From Brachypodium distachyon (taxonomy: Eukaryota; Streptophyta; Magnoliopsida; Poales; Poaceae), in NCBI RefSeq assembly GCF_000005505.3, contig NC_016132.3:32378914-32442913 (forward strand): a DNA stretch of 64,000 bases, in the 5' to 3' direction. The notes beneath the pieces are model-generated. The model saw nothing but the letters and a program-made list of their open reading frames with translations. It did no database searches and had not been told where the DNA came from. Shown here one piece after another: positions 22,841 to 33,500 of the stretch; within the stretch, counting starts at the first letter, position 1; each line of letters starts with the position of its first letter. Position numbers and translations under genes: made by a program.

Positions 22841-25800
22841 TCACGGGTAGAACTTGCGCAAGTGCGCAATATTCCAACTATTGGGCACCGGCAAGCTGTC
22901 TTCGGTTTCCAGGCGGACAACCCCCGGCCTGGTCACCTGCACTATCCGGAAGGGGCCCTCCCATTTCGGAGTCAACTTGTTCCCGGCCTTCGTTCCTTGT
23001 ATCCGGCGCGGGACAAGGTCTCCGTTCTCGAGCCCCCGGGGATGGACTCGTCTGTCATGATAACGACGGAGTCCCTGCTGGTAGCGCGTGGCTCGCACAG
23101 CAGCCCGGCATCGAAGCTCTTCGATGAAGTTTAGATCATCGACCCTTTGCTCGTGTTGGCTGGTGTCGCCGTACGCGCGTACTCAGGGAGATCCGTACTT
23201 GAGCTCGAGGGGCAGCACCGCTTCTGCCCCGTAGACAAGGGCGAAAGGAGTTTCGCCCGTTGCCCGACTAGGTGTGGTCCGGATGGACCACAGCACGGGC
23301 AGTTCTTCAATCCAGTGCTTCCCGTGGCCTTTCAGCTTGTTAAAGGTTCTCGTCTTGAGCCCCCGCAGAACCTCTGCGTTGGCTCGCTCTGCCTATCCGT
23401 TGCTCTTCGGGTTAGCGACGGACGCGAAGCGCAGCTTAGTGCCCATGTCTTCGCAGTACGCTTGAAACGCCGCGCTCGTGAATTGCGTGCCATTATCGGT
23501 GATGATGCTGTTAGGAACACCAAACCGGCACACAATGCCCTTGAAGAACTTGATGGCCGCCTGGGCGGTCACCTTCCGCACTGGTTCCACCTCCACCCAT
23601 TTGGAGAACTTGTCGATGGCCACGAACAAATATTCATAACCGCCAACCGCCCTTGGTAGCTTGCCGACGATGTCCAGTCCCCAGACCGCGAACGGCCATG
23701 AGGACGGGATGACATGCAGAGCCTGCACTGGTTGGTTGCTCTTCTTCGAGTGGAACTGGCATGCCTCGGACGCTTTCACCAGGTGCTCCGCGTCGGCCAG
23801 GGCCGTGGGCCAGTAGATGCCATGCCGGAACGCGTTGCCGGCTAGAGCCCAGGAGGCCACATGGTGTGAACATGTGCCTCGATGTATGTCCTCCAACAGT
23901 GCGCACTCTTCTTCCTGCGGCACACAGATGAGTTTGACACCATTTGCACGCCTGCGTAGATGCTACTATCTACCACAGTGTACATCTTGGCTTGCCGCGC
24001 TACACGCTCCGCGGCGACGTCATCTTCCGGGAGAGCCTCCCCTTTCAAATAGCGGGCAATTTCTCCCGCCCAGAGGGGAACCTCCCTGCCAACGCATGCC
24101 GCCATATCAGCGGCATGGACCCCTGCTGCTGCAGGGGTTCCTTCGGTTGCCGGAGGGGCGTCCCCGGCAGCCGGCTGGGGGGCGACTGAAGGAGCCACTT
24201 GCTTCTGGCAGAACACCCCTGCCGGAGGCTTCTGGCGCTCTGCTGCCATCTTGGCCAGCTCGTCAGCAGCGAAGTTATCCTTCCGCTTGACGTGCTCGAA
24301 GCGCAAACCCTTGAACTTTTGCTCCAGCTTGCGGACCTCCTCCACATACGGCGCCATTTGAGGGCAATCGTAGTCCTTGTTCACCTGGTTGATCACCAGC
24401 TGGGAATCGCCGCGAACAACCAGGCGCTTAATGTCGAGGGCGACCGCTGCCCGCAACCCGGCAAGCCGGCCCTCGTACTCCGCCGTGTTGTTGGTGGAGT
24501 TAGCGAAGTCGAGTTGAACAGCGAACCTCAACTGGTCCCCTGTTGGTGACTCGATGACGACCCCGGCCCCCGCTCCCTGGAGACTGAACGCACCGTCGAA
24601 GTAGAGGACCCACTGGCCCTCGTCCAACTTGCCGGGAAGGCTGGTCTCCGGCTCGCTTTCTTCTATGCCCGTGGACGTCCACTCTGCGACGAAGTCCGCC
24701 AGGGCCATGCTCTTGATGCTTTTGGAGTTGGCGAAGTGGAGGTCAAACTCCGACAACTCCATCCTCCATTCGGCCACCCTCCCGGTGGCTTCACGATTGG
24801 TGAGGGCTCGCTCGAGGCAGAACCCGGACACCACCGTGACGCGGTGCGCCTGGAAGTAGTGGCGCAGCTTGCGGGACGCAAGGAGAATCCCTTGAAGGAG
24901 CTTCTGTACTTGCGGGTACCTCGTCCGCGCGTCGCGCAGCACCATACTAACAAAGTACACCGGGCGCTGCACCAACCGCTTCCGCCCCCTGGGTCTGAGG
25001 CGGTTGCCGGAGGCCGCTCAGCCCCCTGCCCCACAGCCCCAGTCCCCGGGACATCTTCCTCCCTCTCGGCAATCAGCACCGAGCTGACCACCCGGTCAGT
25101 CGCTGCTAGGTAGAGTAGCAGTGGCTCGCCTAGCTTGGGGGCGACGAGGATGGGCGGTGACTTCAGGTACTGCTTGAGTTACTGGAACGCCGCCTCGGCC
25201 TCGGGAGTCCAGTCGACCGGACCCTTCTTCTTCATTACCCGGAAGAAAGGCAAGGCACGCTCGCCCAGCCTGGAGATGAAACGTCCCAGCGCGGCAACAT
25301 AGCCGTTGAGGCGCTGGACATCTTTCACCTTGCGGGGGGACTCCATCTTCTCGATGGCTTCTATCTTGGTCGGATTGGCCTGTATCCCCCGGTGTGAAAC
25401 CAAGAAACCCAGAAGCTGCCCGGAGTTGACACCGAAGGTGCACTTATCAGGGTTCAGCTTGAGCTTGATCCTGCGGAGGTTGTCAAACGTCTCCCGCAGG
25501 TCATCAACCAGAGAGTCCCTACGCTTCGATTTGATGACGATGTCGTCCATGTAGGCCTCCGCGTTGCGGCCTAGCTGGGGCCCCAAACATACGCGCAGGG
25601 CGTGCTGGAATGTGGAGCCCGCGTTCTTCAACCCGAAAGGCATGCATGTATAGCAATAGCAGCCAACCGGGGTGATAAACGCTATCTTTTCCTCATCCTC
25701 GACCGCCATCTTGATTTGATGGTAGTCGGAGAAAGCATCCAGAAAACTCAGCAAGTCACAACCAGCGGTAGAATCAACTATCTGGTCGATACGGGGTACA

Positions 25801-26135
25801 GGGAAGGGGTCCTTGGGGCATGCACAATTAAGATCGATAAAATCTACGCACATGCGAAGCTTATTCCCTGCTTTGGGCACTACCACAGGGTTAGCCAGCC
25901 AAGTGGGGTACAAAACTTCCCCGATCTCCCCGGCAGCCCTGAGCTTGCCCACCTCTTGCTTGATGAAATCTTTCCGCTCTTGTGCTTGCCGCCGGATCTT
26001 CTGCTTGACGGGGTGCGCATCCGGGCGCACCGCGAGTCGATGCTCAATCACCTCCCTGGGGACTCCAGGAAGGTCCGACGGTTGCCAAGCGAACACGTCG
26101 GCGTTATCCTGGAGGAAGGTGATGAGGGCACTTTC
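22841..26135 (-). pseudogene. Copy 2 pol: RT, dual RNase H, integrase
   Basis: RT (26096-25179) includes the block WLANPVVVPKAGNKLRMC, catalytic AYMDDIVI and the connection region; TAG at about 26136 and TAA at about 25176 interrupt it. The RT-linked RNase H and a second RNase H lie at 24975-24200; the second keeps all four acids: D (LYFDGA), E (NTAEYEG), D (VRGDSQLV), D (NFAADELA). Integrase (about 23960-22841) has SEACQFH in place of the usual CEAC, so one finger Cys context is altered, then D in WGLDIVG, D in ITDNG and E in AERAN after a TAG (CAG in copy 1). A frame slip lies near 23960. It ends in the WEGPF block and LRKFYP, stop at 22841-22843. Confidence 0.9.
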
Positions 26136-27788
26136 CTATTCGGCGGCCAGGTTCGCACCGATAGTAACGGTGCGCCCCTTGTCGCCGGCTTGGAGGGGCA
26201 GCTTCTTCACTTTGGTGGCCTCCTCCTGGAGCCCCTGCCCCTTGCCGGGGCGCGAGCTCGAGCCGGCGCCTCCCCCGGCAAGCCCTCGCGGGGTGGCGCG
26301 GGCCTCCTTCGTTGCCGGGGCATCACACGGCAAGCCGTCGTCCTCGACAACATCTTCGTCACCGGCGTCAGCTGCAGCCGCGGCCCGGACGACCTCGCCA
26401 ACGCACCAAGCAGCGTCTTTGAGGTCGCACCTGATGGAGAGGACCCCATAGACGGACGGCATCTTCATCACGCCATAGGCGCCATGCGTAGCCGCCATGA
26501 ACTTCATCCGCGTCGGCCGACCAAGGATCCCGTTGTCGGGCAACAGGGTATGCGCCACGTCGAACACTATGTGCTCGGTCCTGAACGCTTCCCGGGACCC
26601 GAAGGTGACCGGCAGTGTGATGCGTCCCAGCGGGCGCATGATCCCGGGGTTCACCCCCCAGAACGGTTCGGTGGGCTTCAGCTGCTCCATCAGCAGCTGG
26701 AGCTTTTCCACCAGCCTGGCGGGCAGGAGGTTAAGCCCCGCTCCGTTGTCCACTAGCACCTTGGTCACCGTCATATTGCTAATGATCGGCGAGACGACGA
26801 AGGGTATTACCCCGGAACCCAACTGTCGCGCTGGGTGATCGTCGGCACTGAAGGTGATCGGCACGTGCGACCACCTCAGCGGCTGTTGCGGCTCCGCATC
26901 CGGCAACAGCGCGCACACGTTGCGAGTGAGGCACTTCACCGCGGCGTGGGATGGGAGAGCGTAAGCTCCCCCATGGATGCAGGCGACGCCACGAGGCTCC
27001 TGGAAGCCCGGTTCGTCGCCGCCGGTATAGTCAAACTCGCGCTGCTCCTCGGCGCGCGCCCTGTCGCGCCCCCGAGGAGGGCGTTCCCGCCCAGCGAGGG
27101 GCTGGCCGCGCCCCCCTTGGGGTTCAACCCTGCCGGCACCACCGCCGACCGGCCTCGGACCCGCTCTGGGGTCGTTCGGGCAATCTCGGGAGAGATGCCC
27201 GATGTGACCACAATTGAAGCAGGCGCCGGCGGCACAGCGCTCCTCGTGGCGCTGCTCCCGCCGCTGCTTGATCCCCTGCAAGACGCGGCAACTCTGCGCG
27301 TCGTGGGTGGAGTTGTTGTGGATAGGGCAGCGGGGCGCGTCGCCCTGCTTCCCGCCAGACCCTCCACCCGGCGAGGGCTTCTTCGCGGGCCTCGCGGCAG
27401 GAGCCCCCGAGTCCGCAGCGAGGACTTGCTTCCCGCTGCGCTTGCGGGAACCCTTCTTCTGCGAGCCCTCACCAGGGCTCGCGGCTGACTGGGCCGCCAG
27501 CTCGGGCGCTAGGCGCCCTTCCTTGGCCATGGCGCACTTGTGCGCCACGGCGAACAAGTCCTGCGTCGTCCGGATCCGATGCGTGCTCAGCTTCTCGCGC
27601 ATCTTGGGATCGCGGACGGTGATGGCGAAGGTGTTGATGATGGCGGCCGCCTCCGCCTCCGGGATGGAATAGGAGAGATTGGAGAAGCGGTTGACGAAGG
27701 CCCGCAACATCTCTCCCGGTTTTTGCACGATAGTGTGCAGCTCCGCCATGGTTCCCGGGCGCTTATAGCCGCCCTGGAATGCGCTCAT
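26136..27788 (-). pseudogene. Copy 2 gag C-terminus, zinc knuckle and protease
   Basis: One 550-codon open frame: the second half of the gag core (FQGGYKRPG, FAVAHKCAMAKEGR), a basic Gly/Lys-rich linker, a first Cys/His cluster (CPIHNNSTHDAQSC), a canonical CCHC knuckle (CFNCGHIGHLSRDC), and the aspartic protease with VLVDNGAGLNLLP, the Tat-type variant of the D-T/S-G triad, and the ILGRP flap-distal motif. It stops at TAG 26136 before RT. Upstream gag is in another frame after a 1-nt slip near 27813, so no intact gag is made. Confidence 0.88.
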
Positions 27789-28866
27789 GAACTGCGCGTA
27801 GGTCTGCCCAAGTGGCGACGGACCCGGCGGGCAGGTTGAGCAACCAGGTTCGCGCTGATCCTTTCAGGACCATCGAGAGCCAGTTCGCCCTGACCTTGTC
27901 ATCGGCGCTGATGGCATGCATGCCCAACGTATAGGTCAGGAGAAAATCTTTGGGGTTAGCGATCCCGTTGTACGTTCCAAGCGTAGGCCCTCGGAACTTA
28001 CGGGGCCACATCACCCGCCGCAGCTCGTGCGTGAACGCGGGGCAGCAGTCCTCGGGGCCCATGGGAGCGTCTTCTTGCTCCTATGGGCGCTGGCGCTCCA
28101 CCTCGTGCCTGCGTCGGCGCTCCAAGCGCGGGTGCAGATCCTCCTACTGGCGGGCATTCAAGATGCCACGCGCATCACCCCCCGGAACGGTGGGCGATGA
28201 GTTCGAGGACCCCTCCGGGCCCCCGTCTCCTCGGCCTTGCTGAGGAGGGGGGGGGTTCTCCCCCTGTCGTGAGGCGGGCGGCACGTCTTCGCTCTCTGGG
28301 TTCCGCCTGTGGCTGGAGCCTACCGGGGCGCCCTCGCCTTGCGGCTGCTGGGCGGCTAGGGCGAGAAGCGCCTCCAACTCCTCGCCCCACGTCTCGTGCG
28401 CCGGCGTCCCCTGCTGCGGCTCGTACCGCACCATGACGCGTGCGGCGATGATGGCTTTAGCCGGGGTTCGCACGGGGGGCAGCCGGTTTCCTGAACGGTT
28501 GCTTCCCGCCCTAGCCCCGGACGCCTGGTGTGCAGGGTGTGAACCCCCAGGGGTTGCCCGTGATGCGGCGTGCTCCTGGTGCCGTTGCCGCGGGGCGTCC
28601 TCAGGCCGCGACTCAACCCGTTGGCTGGCCCGGGCGACGCCGTGCGTGCTCGCTCGACTGCCCCTGGCACTGGGGGCAGCCAGTCCCCTTGGTCGATTGT
28701 CGGCCGACGGTCGAGGAGGTGGCGGAGGCAGCTACGTCTGCCGCACCCTCGAGGGCTCGGGGTCCTCTTGAGCCCCCGACTTGGGTCGCACGTCGTGCGA
28801 CCGCGTGTGCGCAGCTGGGGCCTCACGCGGGTCTATAGGGGAGTCACCAGCCCGCTTGGTGGGCAT
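27789..28866 (-). pseudogene. Copy 2 gag N-terminal region
   Basis: ATG at 28866 opens MPTKRAGDSPIDP about 110 bp after the LTR. A disordered Pro/Arg-rich region leads to the gag core (LGTYNGIANPKDFLLTYTLG, GSARTWLLNLP). Three in-frame TAG stops (near 28733, 28144 and 28083) fall where copy 1 has glutamine codons. A 1-nt slip near 27813 separates it from the downstream frame. Confidence 0.82.
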
Positions 28867-28960
28867 GGTGACTGGACTCGTCGGCGAAGAAGAACGAAGC
28901 CGATGCCGATGGAAACTCCTGCTGCCGGCGATCTCCGGCATTGTCCACTCCCTCGCCCCC

Positions 28961-28974
28961 TACCTGGCGCGCCA
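28961..28974 (-). other. Primer binding site of copy 2
   Basis: On the minus strand TGGCGCGCCAGGTA starts two bases after the LTR end, with the TGG start usual for a primer site; the TGGCGCGCCA core is self-complementary. The cognate tRNA is not certain. Copy 1's equivalent near 5576-5593 is mutated. Confidence 0.65.
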
Positions 28975-28976
28975 GA

Positions 28977-30013
28977 TGTCGTTGCTTGGTGCTCCGACAC
29001 CGGGGGCGTGCGGCCACGTCCCCCTTTTAGGTTCGGTAGGGGCGTCTGGGGCGGAGACCCGGTGATCGCCGGCACGGCCGATGAGGCCCTACGGGGCCGG
29101 TGAGACCAAGTGCTAAGGGTGCGCGCTGATACAAGAGCAAGTGCACACACGTTTTTTACCCAGGTTCGGGCCACCCGGAGGTGTAAAACCCTACGTCCTG
29201 CCTGTCTGAACTGATATTGACTGCGGATCAAGCATTTACAAGTTTGCCGGGCAAGTTGCCGGGCTTCCTCTCAATGTCTAAGTGCTCCCTACTGCTCTCT
29301 GCTGGCTATCTACTGGAACCAACTGACCCCCGATCTAACGAGCCAGCGAAGGGAACTTGTGGAACTGAATGATTGTCCAACTGGCTAGCTGACCAACTGA
29401 CTAACCTGCCAACCGTCCAGTCCTCTTGACCATTGGCATGGGCCCTCCTTTTATACACAAGGGGACGCCACATGTGCCACGGTGCATGAGCTACAAGTGT
29501 CCAACGAGGAGGCATGCAACTCTCCCTAGTGAGCTGGTGGCATGCATGGGTGCCACCTCCGCTGCTAGGGGCCTAACACCCTAGGGTAGGATTAGACAAT
29601 CACTGTTCCTTGGATCGGACGAGTAACTACCCGTCGGTCGGCTCGTTTACTGAGCCGCGCGCCTTACTCCTTGCCTTGGTGGGACCACGCGTCCCGCGCT
29701 CGCCACGCGCCCGCGCGGCGCTGCCCACCTGGCCCCATGCACGAGGCGGGGGCACGCGCCCGGGAACCTCCAGTCCCCACAAGTCGACCTCGGGAAGCAC
29801 CCGGGCCCAGCGCACCCGGGAACCTCCTCCCGGGAAGCAACTTCCCGGGAGGTACCCGAGCAGGAATATTCCCCGAAGCCCCGCTAGCGCCTTTTGGGCT
29901 GCTAGCTTGCCGGGGAGCTCATAGACTCTCCCCGGGATGGGACCTTCCCGGGGACCCGGGAGAGGGGCCCACGCATCGCGCAGCGGTGGTACCCGGGTGC
30001 CACTGGTGCGACA
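28977..30013 (-). repeat. Copy 2 5' LTR
   Basis: Direct-repeat partner of 14800-15837, 1,037 bp. Minus-strand TATAAAAGG at 29448-29456. Ends at ggtgcgaca followed by target duplication gtcag at 30014. Confidence 0.92.
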
Positions 30014-30542
30014 GTCAGTACGTCATTGAAGAAAGATTAGTTTTTCCCTCACACATGAGCTGAATTACTACATTAAATACCTCCGTCTTTTCAAAGACCT
30101 GAGGGATGTATCGATATGATATCGCTCGAGTACGGCAACTCTAGCGTCGCAGTTAAAACTCCGCGGGTGGCACTCACCCGACAGTCAATCAGGACTCGGG
30201 GGCTGCGTGAAGCACCCGCAAAAACAAACATCGTACAAATCATAATTACACCCCTCCAGGAGGGAACTCCAAACCACCAGCTCGACACCTTCATCAACGG
30301 ACGGCACTCAGGCGCAAGTCTATCACCCTTCGTCACGATACAAGATACTCAACATCCGCAAAAGAGATCAGTAGATAAAGATACGTATTCAAAATATTTA
30401 ACTAACAGAATTTTGTTTGCAGAACAAGACAAAAGAAGAGGAAACACAAACTGTTTGACACCTAATGACAAGAAAGGACTCGGGGGCTATCCCCCCCCCC
30501 AAAAAAAATACAAGTGTTAAAACTCAGCAACGCAGTAGAAGT
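30014..30542 (+). other. Element D spacer downstream of pol
   Basis: Noncoding. Holds two PPT-like actcgggggct words (about 30205 and 30478) and a C/A homopolymer run near 30490-30508. Confidence 0.4.
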
Positions 30543-33500
30543 CTATATCATCTCGACAAGGTTGACCAGTTCTCGAGCATGCCAGTCGACGGCGTCATAG
30601 TAATACTCTATGTTGATCTCGCCATCTTCAAAAAACTGCACCACATGCAGTCCCCCCAGATCGAGGCCGGGATATCGAAGCCTAACAAAAGACAGGCCAA
30701 CGGTGGAGCCCATTACAAGCTGCTCATGTATATAGCTGTTGATGACAGCCGAATCCGTGAACAAACGGACCAAACCCAAAAGACCGTCAAGAACCGGCGT
30801 AATCGGGGACAGAGCTCGATGAATGTCAGTCATAATCTGGCGGCACGAGCTCAAACAAGCTTTTGCTCGGGCAGCTCGATCCTGCAGAAGTGCCAGTACA
30901 TACCCCCTATCGGAATCAAACCAGAAGGAAGGAACAGTCGGCCTTGCCCGTTGAAGCGTGTTCAGGCGATGACGAACACGTCCAGCCTCTTCATGGGACT
31001 CGGGGATAATTTATGCAAACATAAAACAGCTTGTTCAAGATGGAAAGCAATACAGAACACGCAGTCACAACGGACAATGCTTACCACGCAGATCAGAGCT
31101 TATCGAAACAAGCTTCCCCAGGAGAAATTCTTCTCGGGTGGCAGCAGCGCGAGCCTTCAACTTCCACATAGCAACCTCCCCGCGAAGCGCCAAGAGCTGA
31201 CGTTCAGCGTCCCTCACGCGATCGCGAAGATACAGAATCTCATCAGAGCGACTCATCTCGACGAAACCAATGGAGCCGCTGATCTAGCGGGATATGCCAA
31301 TCAATGAGTCCAAACCCGACTATAAATAGTCGACCATGGACTCGGGGGCTACTCCCATCGAGAGCGTTGATCGCGCACCTGACAAAATATTATGACCTCA
31401 AGACCTGTTTGAGTCTGTGCCTAACTCCACGCAGTTAGCCACGCACTCGGGGGCTACTCCCATCGGGAGCGTTGTCCGCGCACCCGACGATAACTTCCTA
31501 ATTCAGGATCCGTTCGAGTTCTATCCTAACTCTACGCAGTTGACCACGCACTCGGGGGCTATTGCTGTCAGGGATGCTACCCACATACTCGATGGTAACC
31601 CACGCAGCACAAATGGACAAAACGCACAGCATCTAAACATCGATTTATATAACAGATCCATTACAGTGGCCACATACAAGTTAAATTTTTCTTTCGAGTT
31701 CGTCCCCAGCTACAAGCAGTTGGACACGCACTCGGGGGCTACTCCCATTGGGAGCGCTGATCGCGCACCCGATATTTTTTCCCTAGGTGAATACGGTACG
31801 ACTTGACTTGCGACCCAGTTCGCCTCAAGCTGTGTTTGCTCCGTCTCTTCACGAAGGAAGATGATCCATCGAGCTGGTTGCAGAGTTTGATCCATCTGAG
31901 GTCGAATATCAATGGTCTCCCCGGGCATCACAAGCAGTTCATGGATATGATCAAGATCTAAACTGGGATGCTTCACCAGGGCAAACGCCAAAGCATGTTG
32001 AGCGCCCCTAATCATCAAACTCCGGGCAAAATCTTGTATTCCCGTGCCGCCACGAAATTTCTGCATCAAAGCTTCAAGTCCAGCAGGTGGTCGACGCAAA
32101 GGAAACAAGGATTGGTATACATGCTCCAACGTGGATCGACAGGAGCCCGCGAAACCCCCTATCTGGTCAACACGGTCTTGCATCAATGCCAAAGCTCGGC
32201 CCCTGTCTCTGTCATAACAGAAGGATGCTCTGTTCAACGTGTTCAGCCTGCTCAGTCGGGAGCTCACCCGTTCGGCCTCCGATTGGGGATCAATTTGAAG
32301 ACCTGGAGCATCAGAATGAATAACGACCACAGTTGCAAAGAAGATAGTCAATCAAAGGAACGAAATTCAATTACCCGCCAATTTCTTGCACATCATCGAC
32401 AACTCCTTCATCAGAAATTCCTCGCGGTCAGTGGAGGCTTTGGCCTTGGTTCGCTGCACGGCCACCTCCCCCGTAATCACCCGAAGCTTTTGCTCGAGAC
32501 CCTTCAGCTGGTCCCTCAATATTGTCAGGTCCAGAGAGGCGGGGGAAGGCACCGGAGTCGCCATGGTAGCGGGCACTGGCTGCGACTGCGCAGGAATGGC
32601 TTGGGCAACTAGTGTTTCGTGCGTTTCGTTGTCATCTCTCTACAGGGCCAAGCAAGACAGAAAAGAAAATACATCTTCAAAAGACAGCCAAGAGACATTC
32701 ATATTGCATCAAAAGAAGATATTGCAGGCACCATAGTACGGAGTCATCTTAAATGAAATCATGGCGGAGTCAATACTACAAACTATTACAGGAAAGCAAG
32801 AACAAACTTCACGACGAAGGGCCAGCTCCCACCTCATATGTAGCCTCCTGCGCGGATCGGACAATCGCCGCGTTCAGCTGCTCGATCACGATGGTGAACT
32901 TCTTCGCCAATTTACGTCCCCGCTTAACAAAGTGCTTCAACTCGACGACTTGCCCGTCAGGAGTCGTGGGGGCACCATCAGCAACCTTCTGCAGCAGCGC
33001 TTGGTTGAGTCCATGCGCGAGAGAAAGGATGAATGCAACCTCAACACCTGTCTGGGTCTACGCCCGAGCAAAGTCTTCGAGTGGATCTTCACCGTCGAAG
33101 AAGCTCAACAACCCGTCGAGTGAGCTTGGCGCCTCGACGTCTGGGTACATGCTTGTAAATAATGACCTCAGCGAGGAAGTCACCTTCGCGAGCATGTCAC
33201 CCGCGTGATTGCACAACTCCCCGACGGAGCCCACCACACCACTCAATTCAGTGACTTGGTGTTTGCCACGAAGAGAGGACAGTGAGCCGAGGGAATCTGC
33301 GCCAAAATCATGTCAGTCGAAGAAATCATAGGGGCTAGGAAACAACACCAGTTACGATTAAACTCACCGGATAGCGCGACAATTGCAGCCGACAGTCGCG
33401 TCTTCAACTCGTCATCTCGAGAGGCAATTTTCTTCCTCTCAAGTGCCAACCTCTCCTGCGTTTCCAGCTTGTCCTGCTTGACAGCCACGTCCACCTCGGC

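Larger units (their letters stand above)
14800..30013 (-). mobile_element. Tat-lineage gypsy LTR retrotransposon, copy 2 (complete structure)
   Basis: A 15.2-kb element. Element order (right to left on the plus strand): 5' LTR 28977-30013, primer site, gag, protease, RT, dual RNase H, integrase, 39-bp minisatellite, 110-bp repeats, 335-bp repeats, convergent antisense ORF, polypurine tract, 3' LTR 14800-15837. The antisense additional ORF next to the 3' LTR and the second RNase H define the Tat lineage (relatives include RIRE2 and Grande). LTRs show about 43 differences by eye in 1,037 bp. All gag-pol frames carry lesions, so it is non-autonomous now. Confidence 0.92.
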
